Below, one piece after another: positions 36,098 to 52,201 of a DNA stretch of 64,000 bases. Both the position numbers and the translations under genes were made by a program. How positions within the stretch are numbered: the first letter of the stretch is position 1; each line of letters opens with the position of its first letter. The notes beneath the pieces were generated by a model. It worked only from the letters and a program-made list of their open reading frames with translations. It did no database searches and had not been told where the DNA came from. Origin of the DNA: Crateriforma conspicua (GTDB lineage: Bacteria; Planctomycetota; Planctomycetia; Pirellulales; Pirellulaceae); contig NZ_CP036319.1 in the NCBI RefSeq assembly GCF_007752935.1, positions 1,550,001 to 1,614,000 on the forward strand. The letters are read 5' to 3'.

Positions 36098-36282
36098 CGG
36101 GCTTTCGCGGCGCAGCGGTCGGGATCGAGAACGCTGTCACTGATGCACGTCTCGTGCCGCGGCCTGAACAACAAAGCGATCATCGCCATACCGCGATCCA
36201 TTGGTTGCCATGGCGACGGATTGGTCGTTTATCCGTCAATGGAATGTCGATGGAAACGCGACGGAGTGATAGGCGACGGCGA

Positions 36283-37011
36283 TCAGGCGGATGGCGTGCC
36301 GTTGGTGGCGTCGCTGGCGCTTTCAATCCGTCGTTTGGCGTCTGCCAACAAGCAGTGCATTGCCTCGCGGGCCGCGTCGGCATCACGTCGACAGATGGCA
36401 TCCATCACGTCACGGTGCAGCGGCACTGATGCGGGGTTGTCGGCCGGTTGTCGGTTGGTGACTTTCAAACTGGTCGCCAATGAAATCGCGATCGCGCCGG
36501 CGACGGGCGAGAAAAAGGGGTTGCCCGTGGCGTGCAAGATCTCGGTGTGAAACCTCAAATCGGCTTCCTTGAAAGCTTCGACGCTGTCGGTGTTCGCGGC
36601 CATCTTTTCAAGGGCCGCGCGTATCCGATCCAGCTGATCTTCGCTGGCACGTTTGGCGGCCAGGGCAGCGGCGGCGGGTTCGACGGTCAGCCGAAACTCC
36701 GTTAGGAAACGCAGGTGCTGGCCGTCACCGTCGGCGCTGGCGTGCCAGGCCAGGACTTCGGAATCAAGGTAATTCCAGTCAGCGGAGGGACGGACAATCG
36801 TTCCACGTTTGGGGCGTGATTCTACCAAGCCTTTGGCCGCCAGCGATTTGATCGCTTCGCGGACGACGGTTCGGCTGACGCCCAATTGTTCGCACAAAGT
36901 GGGCTCTTGCGGCAAAGCTTCGCCCGGTTTGACCTGCCCGGCCAGAATTTTGAATCCCAAATCGTGGACGACTTGCCCGCAGAGATTTCGTCGCATTCGG
37001 GGAATTTCCAT
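36283..37011 (-). CDS. FadR-subfamily GntR transcriptional regulator
   Basis: A 242-residue regulator. The N-terminal winged helix-turn-helix is clear (PQEPTLCEQLGVSRTVVREA, then GLVESRPKRGTIV). The C-terminal FCD domain has the metal-binding pattern Asp/His (ADLRFHTEIL and PLHRDVMDAI), as in FadR-subfamily sensors of organic or sugar acids. Such regulators of uronate and galactonate metabolism (for example UxuR, DgoR, LldR) repress until their ligand binds. ATG 37011 was chosen; the frame upstream to 37056 has only a TTG that lies in the operator. The perfect 11-bp operator at 37046-37056 sits 35 bases upstream, so the gene probably represses itself. The GH127 and sulfatase genes lie beyond the gap at 37057-37706 and may be co-regulated. 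Confidence 0.92.
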   Translation of the reverse strand: MEIPRMRRNLCGQVVHDLGFKILAGQVKPGEALPQEPTLCEQLGVSRTVVREAIKSLAAKGLVESRPKRGTIVRPSADWNYLDSEVLAWHASADGDGQHLRFLTEFRLTVEPAAAALAAKRASEDQLDRIRAALEKMAANTDSVEAFKEADLRFHTEILHATGNPFFSPVAGAIAISLATSLKVTNRQPADNPASVPLHRDVMDAICRRDADAAREAMHCLLADAKRRIESASDATNGTPSA

Positions 37012-37045
37012 GCCGCAGCCTGTTGACAGGGGGTGCTTGCTGTTA

Positions 37046-37056
37046 TTGTAATACAA
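37046..37056. promoter_or_regulatory. Candidate FadR-family operator TTGTAATACAA
   Basis: A perfect odd palindrome (5 + 1 + 5 bases) that matches the published FadR-subfamily consensus TNGTNNNACNA. It lies 35 bases upstream of the GntR regulator start, on the divergent side. Autoregulation is the simplest reading. Confidence 0.7.
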
Positions 37057-37706
37057 ATAGGTTCAGCGGTATCGATCACCGCCGTACACGCTAGTTGTGG
37101 GCGATTCGCCTGCGCAAAGTCGTCGTCGACAACCGGTGGTCTCGCAAAACGGAATGGTCCGACCTGCCCCGTCGATCGCTTTGCCAAATGTGTCGCAGTG
37201 CCCTCGCGTCAGTATCGCCGGAATCGCATCGGTCAACGGCACAGGTATGCCGTCAGAACCGGACGAAATTGTCGGCGGTCTTTGGGGCAAAGGCTTCCGC
37301 GAAAAAGGCAAGGTATCGACGAACGATGTCCTGTTTCCACGATTGCTGGTGCTTTTGGCAAGTGTTGTTCACGGCACTTTCCCGCATCGCCACGAAGTGC
37401 GTCAAGCCAAGGTCGCGAGAAGCCGGGCGGTTGATCCATCGTACCGTAGCGATGCTTCCGATTCTTTGGTTTGGGCCGCGAATTGTGGTTTCCAATCCGG
37501 ATGGCGTTTTGTCACAGGCATCGCTGGTCGGGGCAGGACGAGGTGCCTGCATTCAATCCCTATGGGACATTGACACGCCCCGTGATCACCGACGGTAACC
37601 GTCGCAGCGGCAAGCCGCCGACGAACGGAATCTTTGCGAGACTGGCCGGAGCGTTCGGCCGATCGAACACCATCCCACCGCTTTATCCCACCTGCGGAGA
37701 CCAACC
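37057..37706. other. 650-base gap between the FadR gene and the GH127 operon
   Basis: Several open frames exist on both strands but none has plausible start, composition or domain. Part of the region (minus strand, about 37253-37340) reads SWKQDIVRRYLAFFAEAF, which could be a remnant of a decayed gene. It should also hold the GH127 promoter. I cannot name anything else here. Confidence 0.5.
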
Positions 37707-39722
37707 GTGCGATTTTCCACTTTGATCGTTTTGCTGATCCTCGGTGCGTCGATCGTCCAAGCCGATCAGGCAGGCGTCATCGACAACTCCGACAGCCCCC
37801 ACGTCAAGTTTCGCAGCATCGGCATTGGGGATTGTCGATGGACCGATGGGTTTTGGGCAGAGAAGTTCCAGTTGTGCCAGCAGGTCATGGTGCCTCACAT
37901 GGGCAGTTTGTTGAAAGGCGATGTCGGTCACGCCTACAACAATTTCAAAATTGCCGCGGGGCTGAAGGAAGGCCAGCATCAAGGCATGCACTGGCATGAC
38001 GGCGACTTTTACAAATGGATGGAGTCGGCCGTTTACGTGTACGCCATCAACCGTGACGAAAAGATCTTGGTCGAACTGGACGAGATCATCGATGTCATCG
38101 GGAAAGCTCAGTTGGATAACGGCTATCTGTCGACGCAGATCCAACTTGGTGCACCGGAGCCTTGGACGGCACGCAATTACCACGAGCTATACAACAGCGG
38201 GCACTTGCTGACCAGCGCATGTATCCACCATCGCGTGACCGGGAAGCGAAACTTTCTGGACATCGCGATCAAGCACGCCGATCATCTGCACGAAACGTTC
38301 CAGCCACAGCCTGAACGGCTGGCACGATTCGGTTTCAATCAAACACAGATCATGGGGCTGGTGGAACTTTATCGCACCACCGGTGACAAGCGATATCTGC
38401 GTTTGGCGGAGATCTTCATCAACATGCGGGGGCGGTCACGCGTCGAACCCGGTCCATCGGTCCGGCATTCGACGATCGGTGATATGGTGCAGGAACGCAA
38501 ACCGTTGCGGAAGGAAACCGAAGCGGTCGGCCACGCCGTTTTGGCCTTGTATTTCTATGCCGGTGCCGCGGACGTCTATGCTGAAACCGGCGAACAGGCG
38601 CTGGTCGAAGCTTTGGATCGGCTGTGGGAAAACGTGGTCCACAAAAAGATGTACATCACCGGTGCCTGTGGCCAAACCCACCACGGCGCATCGAGCCGGG
38701 GAGACGCGGTCCACGAGGCATTCGCCGGCGAATACGTGATGCCTAACCTGACGGCGTACAACGAAACCTGTGCAAACCTATGCAATGCGATGTTCAGCCA
38801 TCGGATGTTGGGGATCCATGGCGAATCCAAGTATGCGGACATTATGGAACTGGTGATGCTGAACAGTGGTTTGTCGGGCATCAGTGCCGATGGTCGGCAA
38901 TACTTTTATTCCAATCCGTTGCGTTCGATTCATGGTGCCCGCGACTATTCCGCATTGAACACCGAAACGCCGGATCGCCAGCCCTATCTGAAATGTTTTT
39001 GTTGCCCACCGAATCTGGTTCGAACGATCGCCAAGCTTTCATCTTGGGCCTACAGCTTGCCGGAAAACGGTGTTGCCGTGAATCTGTATGGGGCGAACGA
39101 ACTGGCGACACGCCTGTGTGATGGTTCGACGCTTCGTTTGCGACAGGAAACCGATTATCCATGGGACGGGGCGATCAAGATCACCGTCCAGCAGTGCAAG
39201 TCAGACGCCTTTGATGTTCACTTGCGTATCCCGCACTGGGCCGACGCGGCCCAGTTGCAAATCAACGGAACCGCGGCGGACGTGGTTCCGGTGGCGGGAC
39301 AGTTCGCGGTTCTGACCCGAGAGTGGAAACCGGGCGATGTCATCGAGTTGGACTTGCCGATGCAGGCTCGGTTGATGGTCGGGCACCCGCGGATCGAAGA
39401 GGTTCGCAATCAAGCCGCCGTCCAGCGAGGCCCCGTGGTCTACTGCATCGAATCTCCCGACCTTCCCAAAGACACCAGCATTTTGGACGTGAACGTTCCC
39501 TCCGATATCGATTGGGAACTGGAGCCCGGGATCAGCGAACTGGGCAACGTAACGGCGCTGCGTGGCACGGTTCTGTTGCGGGCGGAAGACAATCGTTCGA
39601 TGTATCGCGCTTTGGATGAACCGCAGTGGCAGGAACACGAAGCCCGCTTCGTCCCCTATCACGCTTGGTCTAACCGTGGGTTAAGCGAGATGACGGTGTG
39701 GATGCCGATTGTTTGGCGTTAA
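37707..39722 (+). CDS. Exported beta-L-arabinofuranosidase, GH127 family (DUF1680)
   Basis: A 671-residue exported protein (leader STLIVLLILGASIVQA) with the GH127 (alpha/alpha)6-barrel fold. The family site known from HypBA1 is intact: Glu337 in HEAFAGEY (acid/base equivalent of Glu322), then Glu353 and Cys355 in YNETCANLC and Cys432-Cys433 in KCFCCPPN, which together bind zinc and supply the catalytic cysteine. It should release beta-L-arabinofuranose from oligosaccharides or glycoproteins; some members of the wider family act on other sugars. The start is GTG 37707, with GGAGA 7 bases upstream. It opens a run of four same-strand genes (GH127, GH2, sulfatase, sulfatase) with gaps of 169, 48 and 151 bases. 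Confidence 0.93.
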   Translation: MRFSTLIVLLILGASIVQADQAGVIDNSDSPHVKFRSIGIGDCRWTDGFWAEKFQLCQQVMVPHMGSLLKGDVGHAYNNFKIAAGLKEGQHQGMHWHDGDFYKWMESAVYVYAINRDEKILVELDEIIDVIGKAQLDNGYLSTQIQLGAPEPWTARNYHELYNSGHLLTSACIHHRVTGKRNFLDIAIKHADHLHETFQPQPERLARFGFNQTQIMGLVELYRTTGDKRYLRLAEIFINMRGRSRVEPGPSVRHSTIGDMVQERKPLRKETEAVGHAVLALYFYAGAADVYAETGEQALVEALDRLWENVVHKKMYITGACGQTHHGASSRGDAVHEAFAGEYVMPNLTAYNETCANLCNAMFSHRMLGIHGESKYADIMELVMLNSGLSGISADGRQYFYSNPLRSIHGARDYSALNTETPDRQPYLKCFCCPPNLVRTIAKLSSWAYSLPENGVAVNLYGANELATRLCDGSTLRLRQETDYPWDGAIKITVQQCKSDAFDVHLRIPHWADAAQLQINGTAADVVPVAGQFAVLTREWKPGDVIELDLPMQARLMVGHPRIEEVRNQAAVQRGPVVYCIESPDLPKDTSILDVNVPSDIDWELEPGISELGNVTALRGTVLLRAEDNRSMYRALDEPQWQEHEARFVPYHAWSNRGLSEMTVWMPIVWR

Positions 39723-39870
39723 TCCGTGTTCCACCAGCGTGCCGCCTGGTGGGCAGACCAATTATCATGCCGCTGTAAGACGGCATCCCGCAAACTTCGT
39801 GGGCATGGACCCATTTGATGGTCATGCAAACGACGTTTGGCATGGTGTCCCTGCGCAACCGTTTCATTGA

Positions 39871-43149
<3,279 letters not shown>

Positions 43150-43197
43150 ACAGGTTCGCGTTACACAATGATTCACATTTTGACACAGGTTACATCC

Positions 43198-44601
43198 ATG
43201 CGTTTGATTCAAGCCTTCATGGTTACCGGTCTGGTTTTGGCTGCGGCGTCCGTGTCGGGCGCGGAAGCAAAACCGAATATCGTCCTGCTGTTTTCCGACG
43301 ATGCCGGCTATGCCGATTTCGGATTCCACGACAGCACGGTGATGCAGACGCCGAACCTGGATCGGTTGGCGGAATCGGGAACGCGTTTGACACAATTCTA
43401 TGTGTCGGCATCGGTGTGCGGTCCGTCGCGGGCTGGTTTGATGACCGGTCGGTATCAGCAGCGTTTTGGTTTCGAAGAAAACAATGTGCCACCGGTGATG
43501 AGCCCCAGCAGTCAACAGTTGGATGCCGAGATGGGGATGCCAACGACGATCCCAACGATGGGACAAGTGTTGCAACAGCAAGGCTATCGCACCGGAATTT
43601 TTGGGAAGTGGCACTTGGGGTATGCCGATCGTTATCACCCGCTGCGACGTGGGTTCGACACGTTCGTTGGGTTTCGTGGCGGCGCACGAAGCTTTTTTGC
43701 TTACCCAAACCCGGACAAGACGCAACGCGAAAATCTGTTGGAGCGACAGTTCGCGCAGTACCAAGAACCGAAAGACTATTTGACCGACGTTCTGGCCGAT
43801 GCGACGTGTGAGTTCATTCGTGAAAACCAAGACCGCCCATTCTTTGCTTTTGTGTCTTTCAACGCGGTGCACTTGCCATTGCAGGCCGACGGGCGTGATC
43901 GCGATGCATTTGCCGAACTTTCGGGCGATCGCCGCACACTCGCGCAGATGAATCTTTCCATGGATCGGGCTTGCGGTCAGATCATGAAGCAACTGGAAGA
44001 TCTGGGTTTGTCGCAGAACACCTTGATCGTGTTCAGCAACGACAACGGCGGCCCCAGCGATAAAAACGCTTCCAACAACTTCCCCTTTGCAGGCGTTAAG
44101 GCGACGCATCTGGAAGGCGGCATTCGTGTCCCCGGTTTAATTGCCTGGCCTGGAAAAGTCCCGGCGGGGGAAACGTTCGATAATCCGGCCATCACGTTGG
44201 ATTTGTTGCCGACGTTTGTGGCCGCGGCGGGCGGCGACCCTGAATCGATCGACGGACTGGACGGCGTGAACCTATTGCCGTACTTGCAGGGGAAAAAACA
44301 GGGCAGGCCTCATCAGACCCTGTACTGGAAAAAGGAAACGCGAGGCACGATTCGCGATGGAGATTGGAAATTGATGCGGTTTCCTGATCGTCCGGCACAG
44401 CTATTCGACTTGGCCAACGATCCGGGCGAACAAAATGACTTGGCGGCGAAACATCCGGACAAGGTTCGCGAACTGTTTCAAAAACTGTTTGACTGGGAAG
44501 TCGGCTTGGAACGACCGTTGTTCATGCTGCGTCCCGAGGAAGAAGCTTGGTCGGCCGAACGTTTCGACCAGTTTCGTGTGCCGCCGGCCAACAATCGCTG
44601 A
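43198..44601 (+). CDS. Exported type I sulfatase (S1)
   Basis: A 467-residue exported sulfatase. The leader is VTGLVLAAASVSGAEA. The metal-site strand is NIVLLFSDDAGYADFG, the active-site motif is Cys74 in CGPSRAGLMTGRY (to be modified to formylglycine), and IFGKWHLG and IVFSNDNGG are in place. The length (467) fits single-domain S1 sulfatases acting on carbohydrates (for example galactose-6-sulfatase or N-acetylgalactosamine-sulfatase relatives). It follows the GH2 gene by 48 bases, so both are probably co-transcribed and act on the same sulfated oligosaccharide. ATG 43198 gives the best leader; the earlier ATG at 43168 would add ten residues. Confidence 0.94.
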   Translation: MRLIQAFMVTGLVLAAASVSGAEAKPNIVLLFSDDAGYADFGFHDSTVMQTPNLDRLAESGTRLTQFYVSASVCGPSRAGLMTGRYQQRFGFEENNVPPVMSPSSQQLDAEMGMPTTIPTMGQVLQQQGYRTGIFGKWHLGYADRYHPLRRGFDTFVGFRGGARSFFAYPNPDKTQRENLLERQFAQYQEPKDYLTDVLADATCEFIRENQDRPFFAFVSFNAVHLPLQADGRDRDAFAELSGDRRTLAQMNLSMDRACGQIMKQLEDLGLSQNTLIVFSNDNGGPSDKNASNNFPFAGVKATHLEGGIRVPGLIAWPGKVPAGETFDNPAITLDLLPTFVAAAGGDPESIDGLDGVNLLPYLQGKKQGRPHQTLYWKKETRGTIRDGDWKLMRFPDRPAQLFDLANDPGEQNDLAAKHPDKVRELFQKLFDWEVGLERPLFMLRPEEEAWSAERFDQFRVPPANNR

Positions 44602-44752
44602 GACCTCGCGCAGCAGTCGTTCTGTTTTTACGCTGCCACAGACGTGCATGACACCCGGTTAGAATCGGCGATTCGTCTGTGACGTCCGATGATCTGGTTT
44701 TCAAAGTCGGACGCGTGTTCATTGGTCCGGTTTTGATTCTCGGGTGTCGATC

Positions 44753-47005
44753 ATGCGAACGTTCCTGCTTGCCTGCGCTGTCGCGGTGTCCTGGATGCCC
44801 AGCGATGCCGTCGCCGCAGATAGCGATCCGATGCGTCCAAACATCTTGTATCTGTATGTGGACGACATGGGTTGGGGATCCATCGGACCCAACGGCCAAT
44901 TCGAACGTCGAAAGCAGGGGCTGCCCTACGTTCGCACGCCCAGTCTGGATCGACTGGCACGCGAGGGAGTCAATTTTTCGCGTGCCTATGGGTGTCACGT
45001 TTGTTCGCCCGCACGATCGTCGCAGCAGACCGGTTTTCACCAAGGCCACACGTTTGCCGATCGCAATGACCCGGATAACGCCAAGAAGGCGATTAGGCGC
45101 GACGACATCACGATCGGTGAATGCCTGGCACCGTCCGGCTATGCGACCGGGTATTGGGGAAAGTGGGGCTATGGCGGATCGAAAGATCAGCAAGATCCAC
45201 AAATCGTCAATGTTCAGACACTTCCGACATCGCACGGTTACCAAGACGTGCTTGCAGAATTGCACCACGTCCGTGCCCACACGTTTTTCCAGCCCACGCT
45301 TTGGAAGACTTCCGAGGACGTGAATGCGTTGGGTGGACTGACGCTGGTCCCCAACCGATTGGATGCTTATCACCAAGCCGATTTTCCGTCCTTGCCGGCC
45401 CGTCAATCAGATCCGGGCTATCCCGATCCAGCCTATTGCGACGACCACTATGCCTTTGCAGCGTTGGATTTTGTTCGGCGTGGCGCCGCACGATACCAGG
45501 AAACCGGCCAGCCGTTTTTCGGGCTCTTGGCCTGCCAGATTCCGCATGCACCCTTCGGTGAAGTTGAACAATTGCCTGATTGGGATGCCGAATATCGTGA
45601 CGATCCGAGCTTCGATGCCTTGTCACGGCAAACGGTTCAGTGGGCTGCAATGGTGACTCGAATTGATGCACACATCGGCAACCTGTTGGATGCGTTGGAT
45701 GATCCCAATGGTGATGGCGATGAATCCGATTCGATTGCCGCACAGACCTTGGTCATCTTTCAATCGGACAATGGTGGCCCGCGTGGAAACAACCTGAAGG
45801 AACTGGATGCCAACGGTGGATTGTCGGGTTCCAAGGGCTCGATCGCCGAGGGCGGGATTCGTGTTCCTTTGTTGGTTCGTTGGCCCGACGCGATCCACGC
45901 GTCCGGTAATCTTCGGCCGGACACCAGCGTCGATGACGTGGTCGACGTGACCGACTGGTTGCCGACATTCTGTCAGTTGGCGGGGACGACGCCACCGTTG
46001 GGAATCGATGGTGTGTCGTTGGTTTCGAAATTGACCGGTCGGCCATCCCCACGCCAGCGTCCTTTCCTGATTCATGAGGCTTCCGATGGGCAATCGATCA
46101 TCCAAGGTCGCTATAAGTTGATTCGCAGGGTCAGACGAAAAGGTCCGGAACAGTACCAGTTGTTCGACCTGCAACGCGATCCCGGCGAAACGACCGATGT
46201 GTTGTCCGAACATCCGGAGTTGGTTGATCAGCTGCGCCGCGATTTGTTGTTGGAACGGGTGACCGAACCCAAAGGATTTGCAGTCACCTATCACGAATGG
46301 ACGGGCAACAGGGACGGCGCATTCGATGATGCCGATCGATGGTCCGATTATGTGTACGAGAACGATGGGGTTCAGTACATCCGTGATTCCGGTGCACCGC
46401 AGGCGTCCTGGATCGCAAAAATTGTCAACGCATCGGCGGCGAAACAAACGGTCACGGTCGACGCGGACGCCAGCGTGCTGGCGCTGCACGTCGAAGGGAC
46501 GTCGACGGCACCACAGGTGTTGGCGGTCCCATCGGGGCGGCGATTGGACGCCCGCAATGAATTGCGACTTGGCCGGAATTCCGTTCTGCGATTGGACGGC
46601 GGCAGCGTTCAATCACGTCGAGCGATCGAGGTTCAGTCATCGGCAGTGATCAAAGGCAGCGGGGACTTGGCGACTGACGTTGTATTGAACGGCGATTTGC
46701 AGATCGATGAATCGATTCAAATTCACGGCGATTTATCCACCGGGATTGACAGTCGGATCCAGATGAATGTGGGGGCCGACACCCCGGCGCCATTGATCGT
46801 CAATGGCAAAGTGTCGCTAGCGGGAACCATCCAGCTTCAATTGGCTGACGATTTTCATCCGCAACCTGGCCAGCGGATCGCGGTTGCCCGCCTTGTCGGC
46901 ACCGACCCGTCGCCGTCATGGTTACAAACACGCATCCGCTGTAGCGATGCAACAGGACGATCGCTGCACTGGGACGCGGGCGTGTTGTACGCCGTGGCGG
47001 AATGA
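44753..47005 (+). CDS. Exported type I sulfatase with long C-terminal beta-rich extension
   Basis: A 750-residue exported protein (leader TFLLACAVAVSWMPSDAVA). Residues 30-500 form the sulfatase: NILYLYVDDMGWGSIG, active-site Cys84 in CSPARSSQQTG, IFQSDNGGPRGN. The last 230 residues form a beta-rich, repetitive extension (DASVLALHVEG, RNELRLGRNSVLRLDGG, SAVIKGSGDL) like beta-helix or polymer-binding domains that are rich in Gly and short strands. This may attach the enzyme to the cell surface or to polysaccharide. A DPNGDGDES segment inside the sulfatase domain looks like a calcium loop (dockerin-like). GTG 44744 is nine bases earlier; I used ATG 44753. It is the last gene of the GH127-GH2-sulfatase run. 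Confidence 0.92.
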   Translation: MRTFLLACAVAVSWMPSDAVAADSDPMRPNILYLYVDDMGWGSIGPNGQFERRKQGLPYVRTPSLDRLAREGVNFSRAYGCHVCSPARSSQQTGFHQGHTFADRNDPDNAKKAIRRDDITIGECLAPSGYATGYWGKWGYGGSKDQQDPQIVNVQTLPTSHGYQDVLAELHHVRAHTFFQPTLWKTSEDVNALGGLTLVPNRLDAYHQADFPSLPARQSDPGYPDPAYCDDHYAFAALDFVRRGAARYQETGQPFFGLLACQIPHAPFGEVEQLPDWDAEYRDDPSFDALSRQTVQWAAMVTRIDAHIGNLLDALDDPNGDGDESDSIAAQTLVIFQSDNGGPRGNNLKELDANGGLSGSKGSIAEGGIRVPLLVRWPDAIHASGNLRPDTSVDDVVDVTDWLPTFCQLAGTTPPLGIDGVSLVSKLTGRPSPRQRPFLIHEASDGQSIIQGRYKLIRRVRRKGPEQYQLFDLQRDPGETTDVLSEHPELVDQLRRDLLLERVTEPKGFAVTYHEWTGNRDGAFDDADRWSDYVYENDGVQYIRDSGAPQASWIAKIVNASAAKQTVTVDADASVLALHVEGTSTAPQVLAVPSGRRLDARNELRLGRNSVLRLDGGSVQSRRAIEVQSSAVIKGSGDLATDVVLNGDLQIDESIQIHGDLSTGIDSRIQMNVGADTPAPLIVNGKVSLAGTIQLQLADDFHPQPGQRIAVARLVGTDPSPSWLQTRIRCSDATGRSLHWDAGVLYAVAE

Positions 47006-47011
47006 CCGAAC

Positions 47012-47030
47012 AACGACGCGGAACGTCGTT
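47012..47030 (+). terminator. Small hairpin after the sulfatase gene
   Basis: A 7-bp perfect inverted repeat AACGACG / CGTCGTT with a 5-base loop lies 6 bases after the sulfatase stop (TGA, 47003-47005). Only two to three T follow, so this is a weak terminator candidate. Confidence 0.35.
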
Positions 47031-47149
47031 TGGCGGTGCATCGTCCGCTAGCGGCATTGACAACGCGTGATAGCGATTCGATAAGTTCCTTGGATCAAGA
47101 ACCGGCGTCGGTTCGATTTGCATCGCCCACCGGACAAGCACCAGCAACC

Positions 47150-47761
47150 ATGTCCACAGAATCTGACAGCGACAAGTTCGTTCGATTCGTGAAATACCTG
47201 ATCTTGCTGGCGATCGTTATCCCGCTGGTGATCTTTTGGGCTTTTCTGGAGTTGCGTTTCGAGGCGTTGGAAACGGAAATCCAATCTTTGGAGCCCGGTG
47301 GACGCGATCATGCGCGGACGGAATTGGTCGAATTGCCTTGGCATCCGGTTCAGGGCCAAACGCTGTATGTCCCGGCGTATTCACATGTCTATCACCAGGA
47401 TGCCAAGCCGCGGTTGTTGGCGGTCACGCTGTCGGTTCGAAACACGGACGAGCGAAACGACATCGTGGTGACCCGCGTGGACTACTTTGATTCCACCGGG
47501 CAACGTCGTCGCCAACTTTTGGAAAAACCCTTGCGTCTTGCCCCGCTGGCGTCGACCGATTTCGTGATCGAACGGAAGGACACGACCGGTGGCAGCGGAG
47601 CGAGCTTTATCGTGCAGTGGACTTCCGGATCACTGGTCAACAGTCCCGTTGTCGAAGCGGTGATGATCGACACTGACAACATGCAGGGGATCTCTTTCGT
47701 CCGACCGGCGCGAGTCTTGAATGAGTCTCTGGACGAAGCCACGGAGATGGGAAACGATTGA
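47150..47761 (+). CDS. DUF3124 membrane-anchored protein
   Basis: A 203-residue protein with one N-terminal membrane segment (LILLAIVIPLVIFWAFLEL, about residues 18-36) and a compact extracytoplasmic domain. The DUF3124 pattern is present: GQTLYVPAYSHVYH, LSVRNTDERNDIVVTRVDY, PLASTDFVIE and GSGASFIVQW. DUF3124 proteins have no known function; the predicted beta-rich fold suggests a binding or structural role. The start at ATG 47150 removes an unlikely 40-residue upstream extension. The YitT-type gene follows after 98 bases on the same strand. The two may be expressed together, but nothing in sequence proves it. Confidence 0.85.
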   Translation: MSTESDSDKFVRFVKYLILLAIVIPLVIFWAFLELRFEALETEIQSLEPGGRDHARTELVELPWHPVQGQTLYVPAYSHVYHQDAKPRLLAVTLSVRNTDERNDIVVTRVDYFDSTGQRRRQLLEKPLRLAPLASTDFVIERKDTTGGSGASFIVQWTSGSLVNSPVVEAVMIDTDNMQGISFVRPARVLNESLDEATEMGND

Positions 47762-47859
47762 CGTCGGGCAAGACGCCGCTTGGCAAGTGTTTCCGCAATG
47801 CGTCTGGCCCGGTGTTGTTGCTGATCGACCAGACCCGTTACTAGGGAAAATAGACATCC

Positions 47860-48741
47860 GTGTTTCGTCAATCGATTGATTTCATTTGGCTGGTGATTTC
47901 CGGCTTGCTGTATGCGGTGGCGTTGAAGTATTTCGTGCTGCCGTCGCAGGTCATTTTGACGGGGACCGAGGGCGTTGCCACCGCGTTTTCGTATTACTTT
48001 GACAGCTACACGCTGTTCATCGTGTTGTACTTGATTTTTCAAGCCTGCGTTTTGACGTTCGCGTTTGCCAAAGTCAGTTGGATGTTTGCCGCCCGTTCGT
48101 TGTTGGTCGTGGCGACGGTGGTGGGGTGTTTGGCAATCCTTCCTGAATTGAAGTTTGCCCAGCCCGAGCCCCAGAATGAGCGAATCATTTTGGTCATCTT
48201 CGGCGGTTTGCTTGCCGGTGTGGCAAAAGCCATGGCCTTTCAGCGTCGTGGTTCGACCGGGGATGAAGACGTCTTGGCCGCTTATCTGGCGATGAAATAC
48301 CTGCGTCCGGTCGGTTCAATTGCGGTTTTGGCTGCGGTCGCTTCGACGGCCTTTGGGATGCTGATGGACTTGTTGAAAAACGGCCAAGTCGAATCGGTCA
48401 TCAACACGTTGATGTACACCTGCATCTACATCTTTGCGTCAACCGAAACGCTGAACAACTTGTACAAGAAGTTCAAAATCACGATGCTGGTCATTATCAC
48501 GCGCAACGACAAGGCTGTCGGCGAATCCATACGAAACACCAGCCAGCACCGAACCTATACCGTCCAATCGGGCGTGGGTGGACACAGTGGCGAACCGTTT
48601 GCGATGGTCCGGACAATCGTGACCCAAGAAGAGTTGCCACAACTGATCGGCGCCGTCGAACAGGCCGACCAGGATTGCTTTTATTACCACCATGACATCG
48701 AAGGCGTTTCGAACCGCTACTACATCACGCCGATTGGTTGA
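47860..48741 (+). CDS. YitT-family membrane protein (DUF2179 C-terminal domain)
   Basis: A 293-residue protein with six or so N-terminal transmembrane segments and a soluble C-terminal domain of about 80 residues (DUF2179: MLVIITRNDKAVGESI ... EELPQLIGAVEQADQDCFYYHHDI). This architecture is that of the YitT family, whose function is not established; related domains bind small ligands. The conserved loop of the membrane part is altered: usual YitT have GGxxGxA, here VILTGTEGVATAFSYY. A GTG at 47860 is the start; AGGGA lies 13 bases upstream, somewhat far. It stands between DUF3124 on the same strand and a convergent GH2 gene with a 34-base gap. No special regulation can be seen. Confidence 0.87.
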   Translation: MFRQSIDFIWLVISGLLYAVALKYFVLPSQVILTGTEGVATAFSYYFDSYTLFIVLYLIFQACVLTFAFAKVSWMFAARSLLVVATVVGCLAILPELKFAQPEPQNERIILVIFGGLLAGVAKAMAFQRRGSTGDEDVLAAYLAMKYLRPVGSIAVLAAVASTAFGMLMDLLKNGQVESVINTLMYTCIYIFASTETLNNLYKKFKITMLVIITRNDKAVGESIRNTSQHRTYTVQSGVGGHSGEPFAMVRTIVTQEELPQLIGAVEQADQDCFYYHHDIEGVSNRYYITPIG

Positions 48742-48775
48742 TGAATTGTCGGCCCATTGGTCCATCGGTGCTTGG

Positions 48776-51997
<3,222 letters not shown>

Positions 51998-52201
51998 TCA
52001 TCGAGTTGATTGGGAAAGACGCGTCCCGCCATGTCGTCGTGGAAAACGATGCGTTTGGGCCAAGGGACGCTTTGAAGATTTGAATTCGAAGGCTCCATTA
52101 TGCTGAAGTCCGTCGCTGATCACATCATCCCTGGGCGGCGTGACACTGTGGCGTTGTCGCCGTTGACGGACGTCGGTCTGAAGCAACCAAAGCGGTGCAG
52201 G

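Noticed and set aside
37057-37706. Several 80-165 residue frames upstream of the GH127 gene
   Set aside because: They overlap one another on both strands, lack a start with ribosome site and show no domain; only a possible decayed remnant near 37253-37340 was noted.
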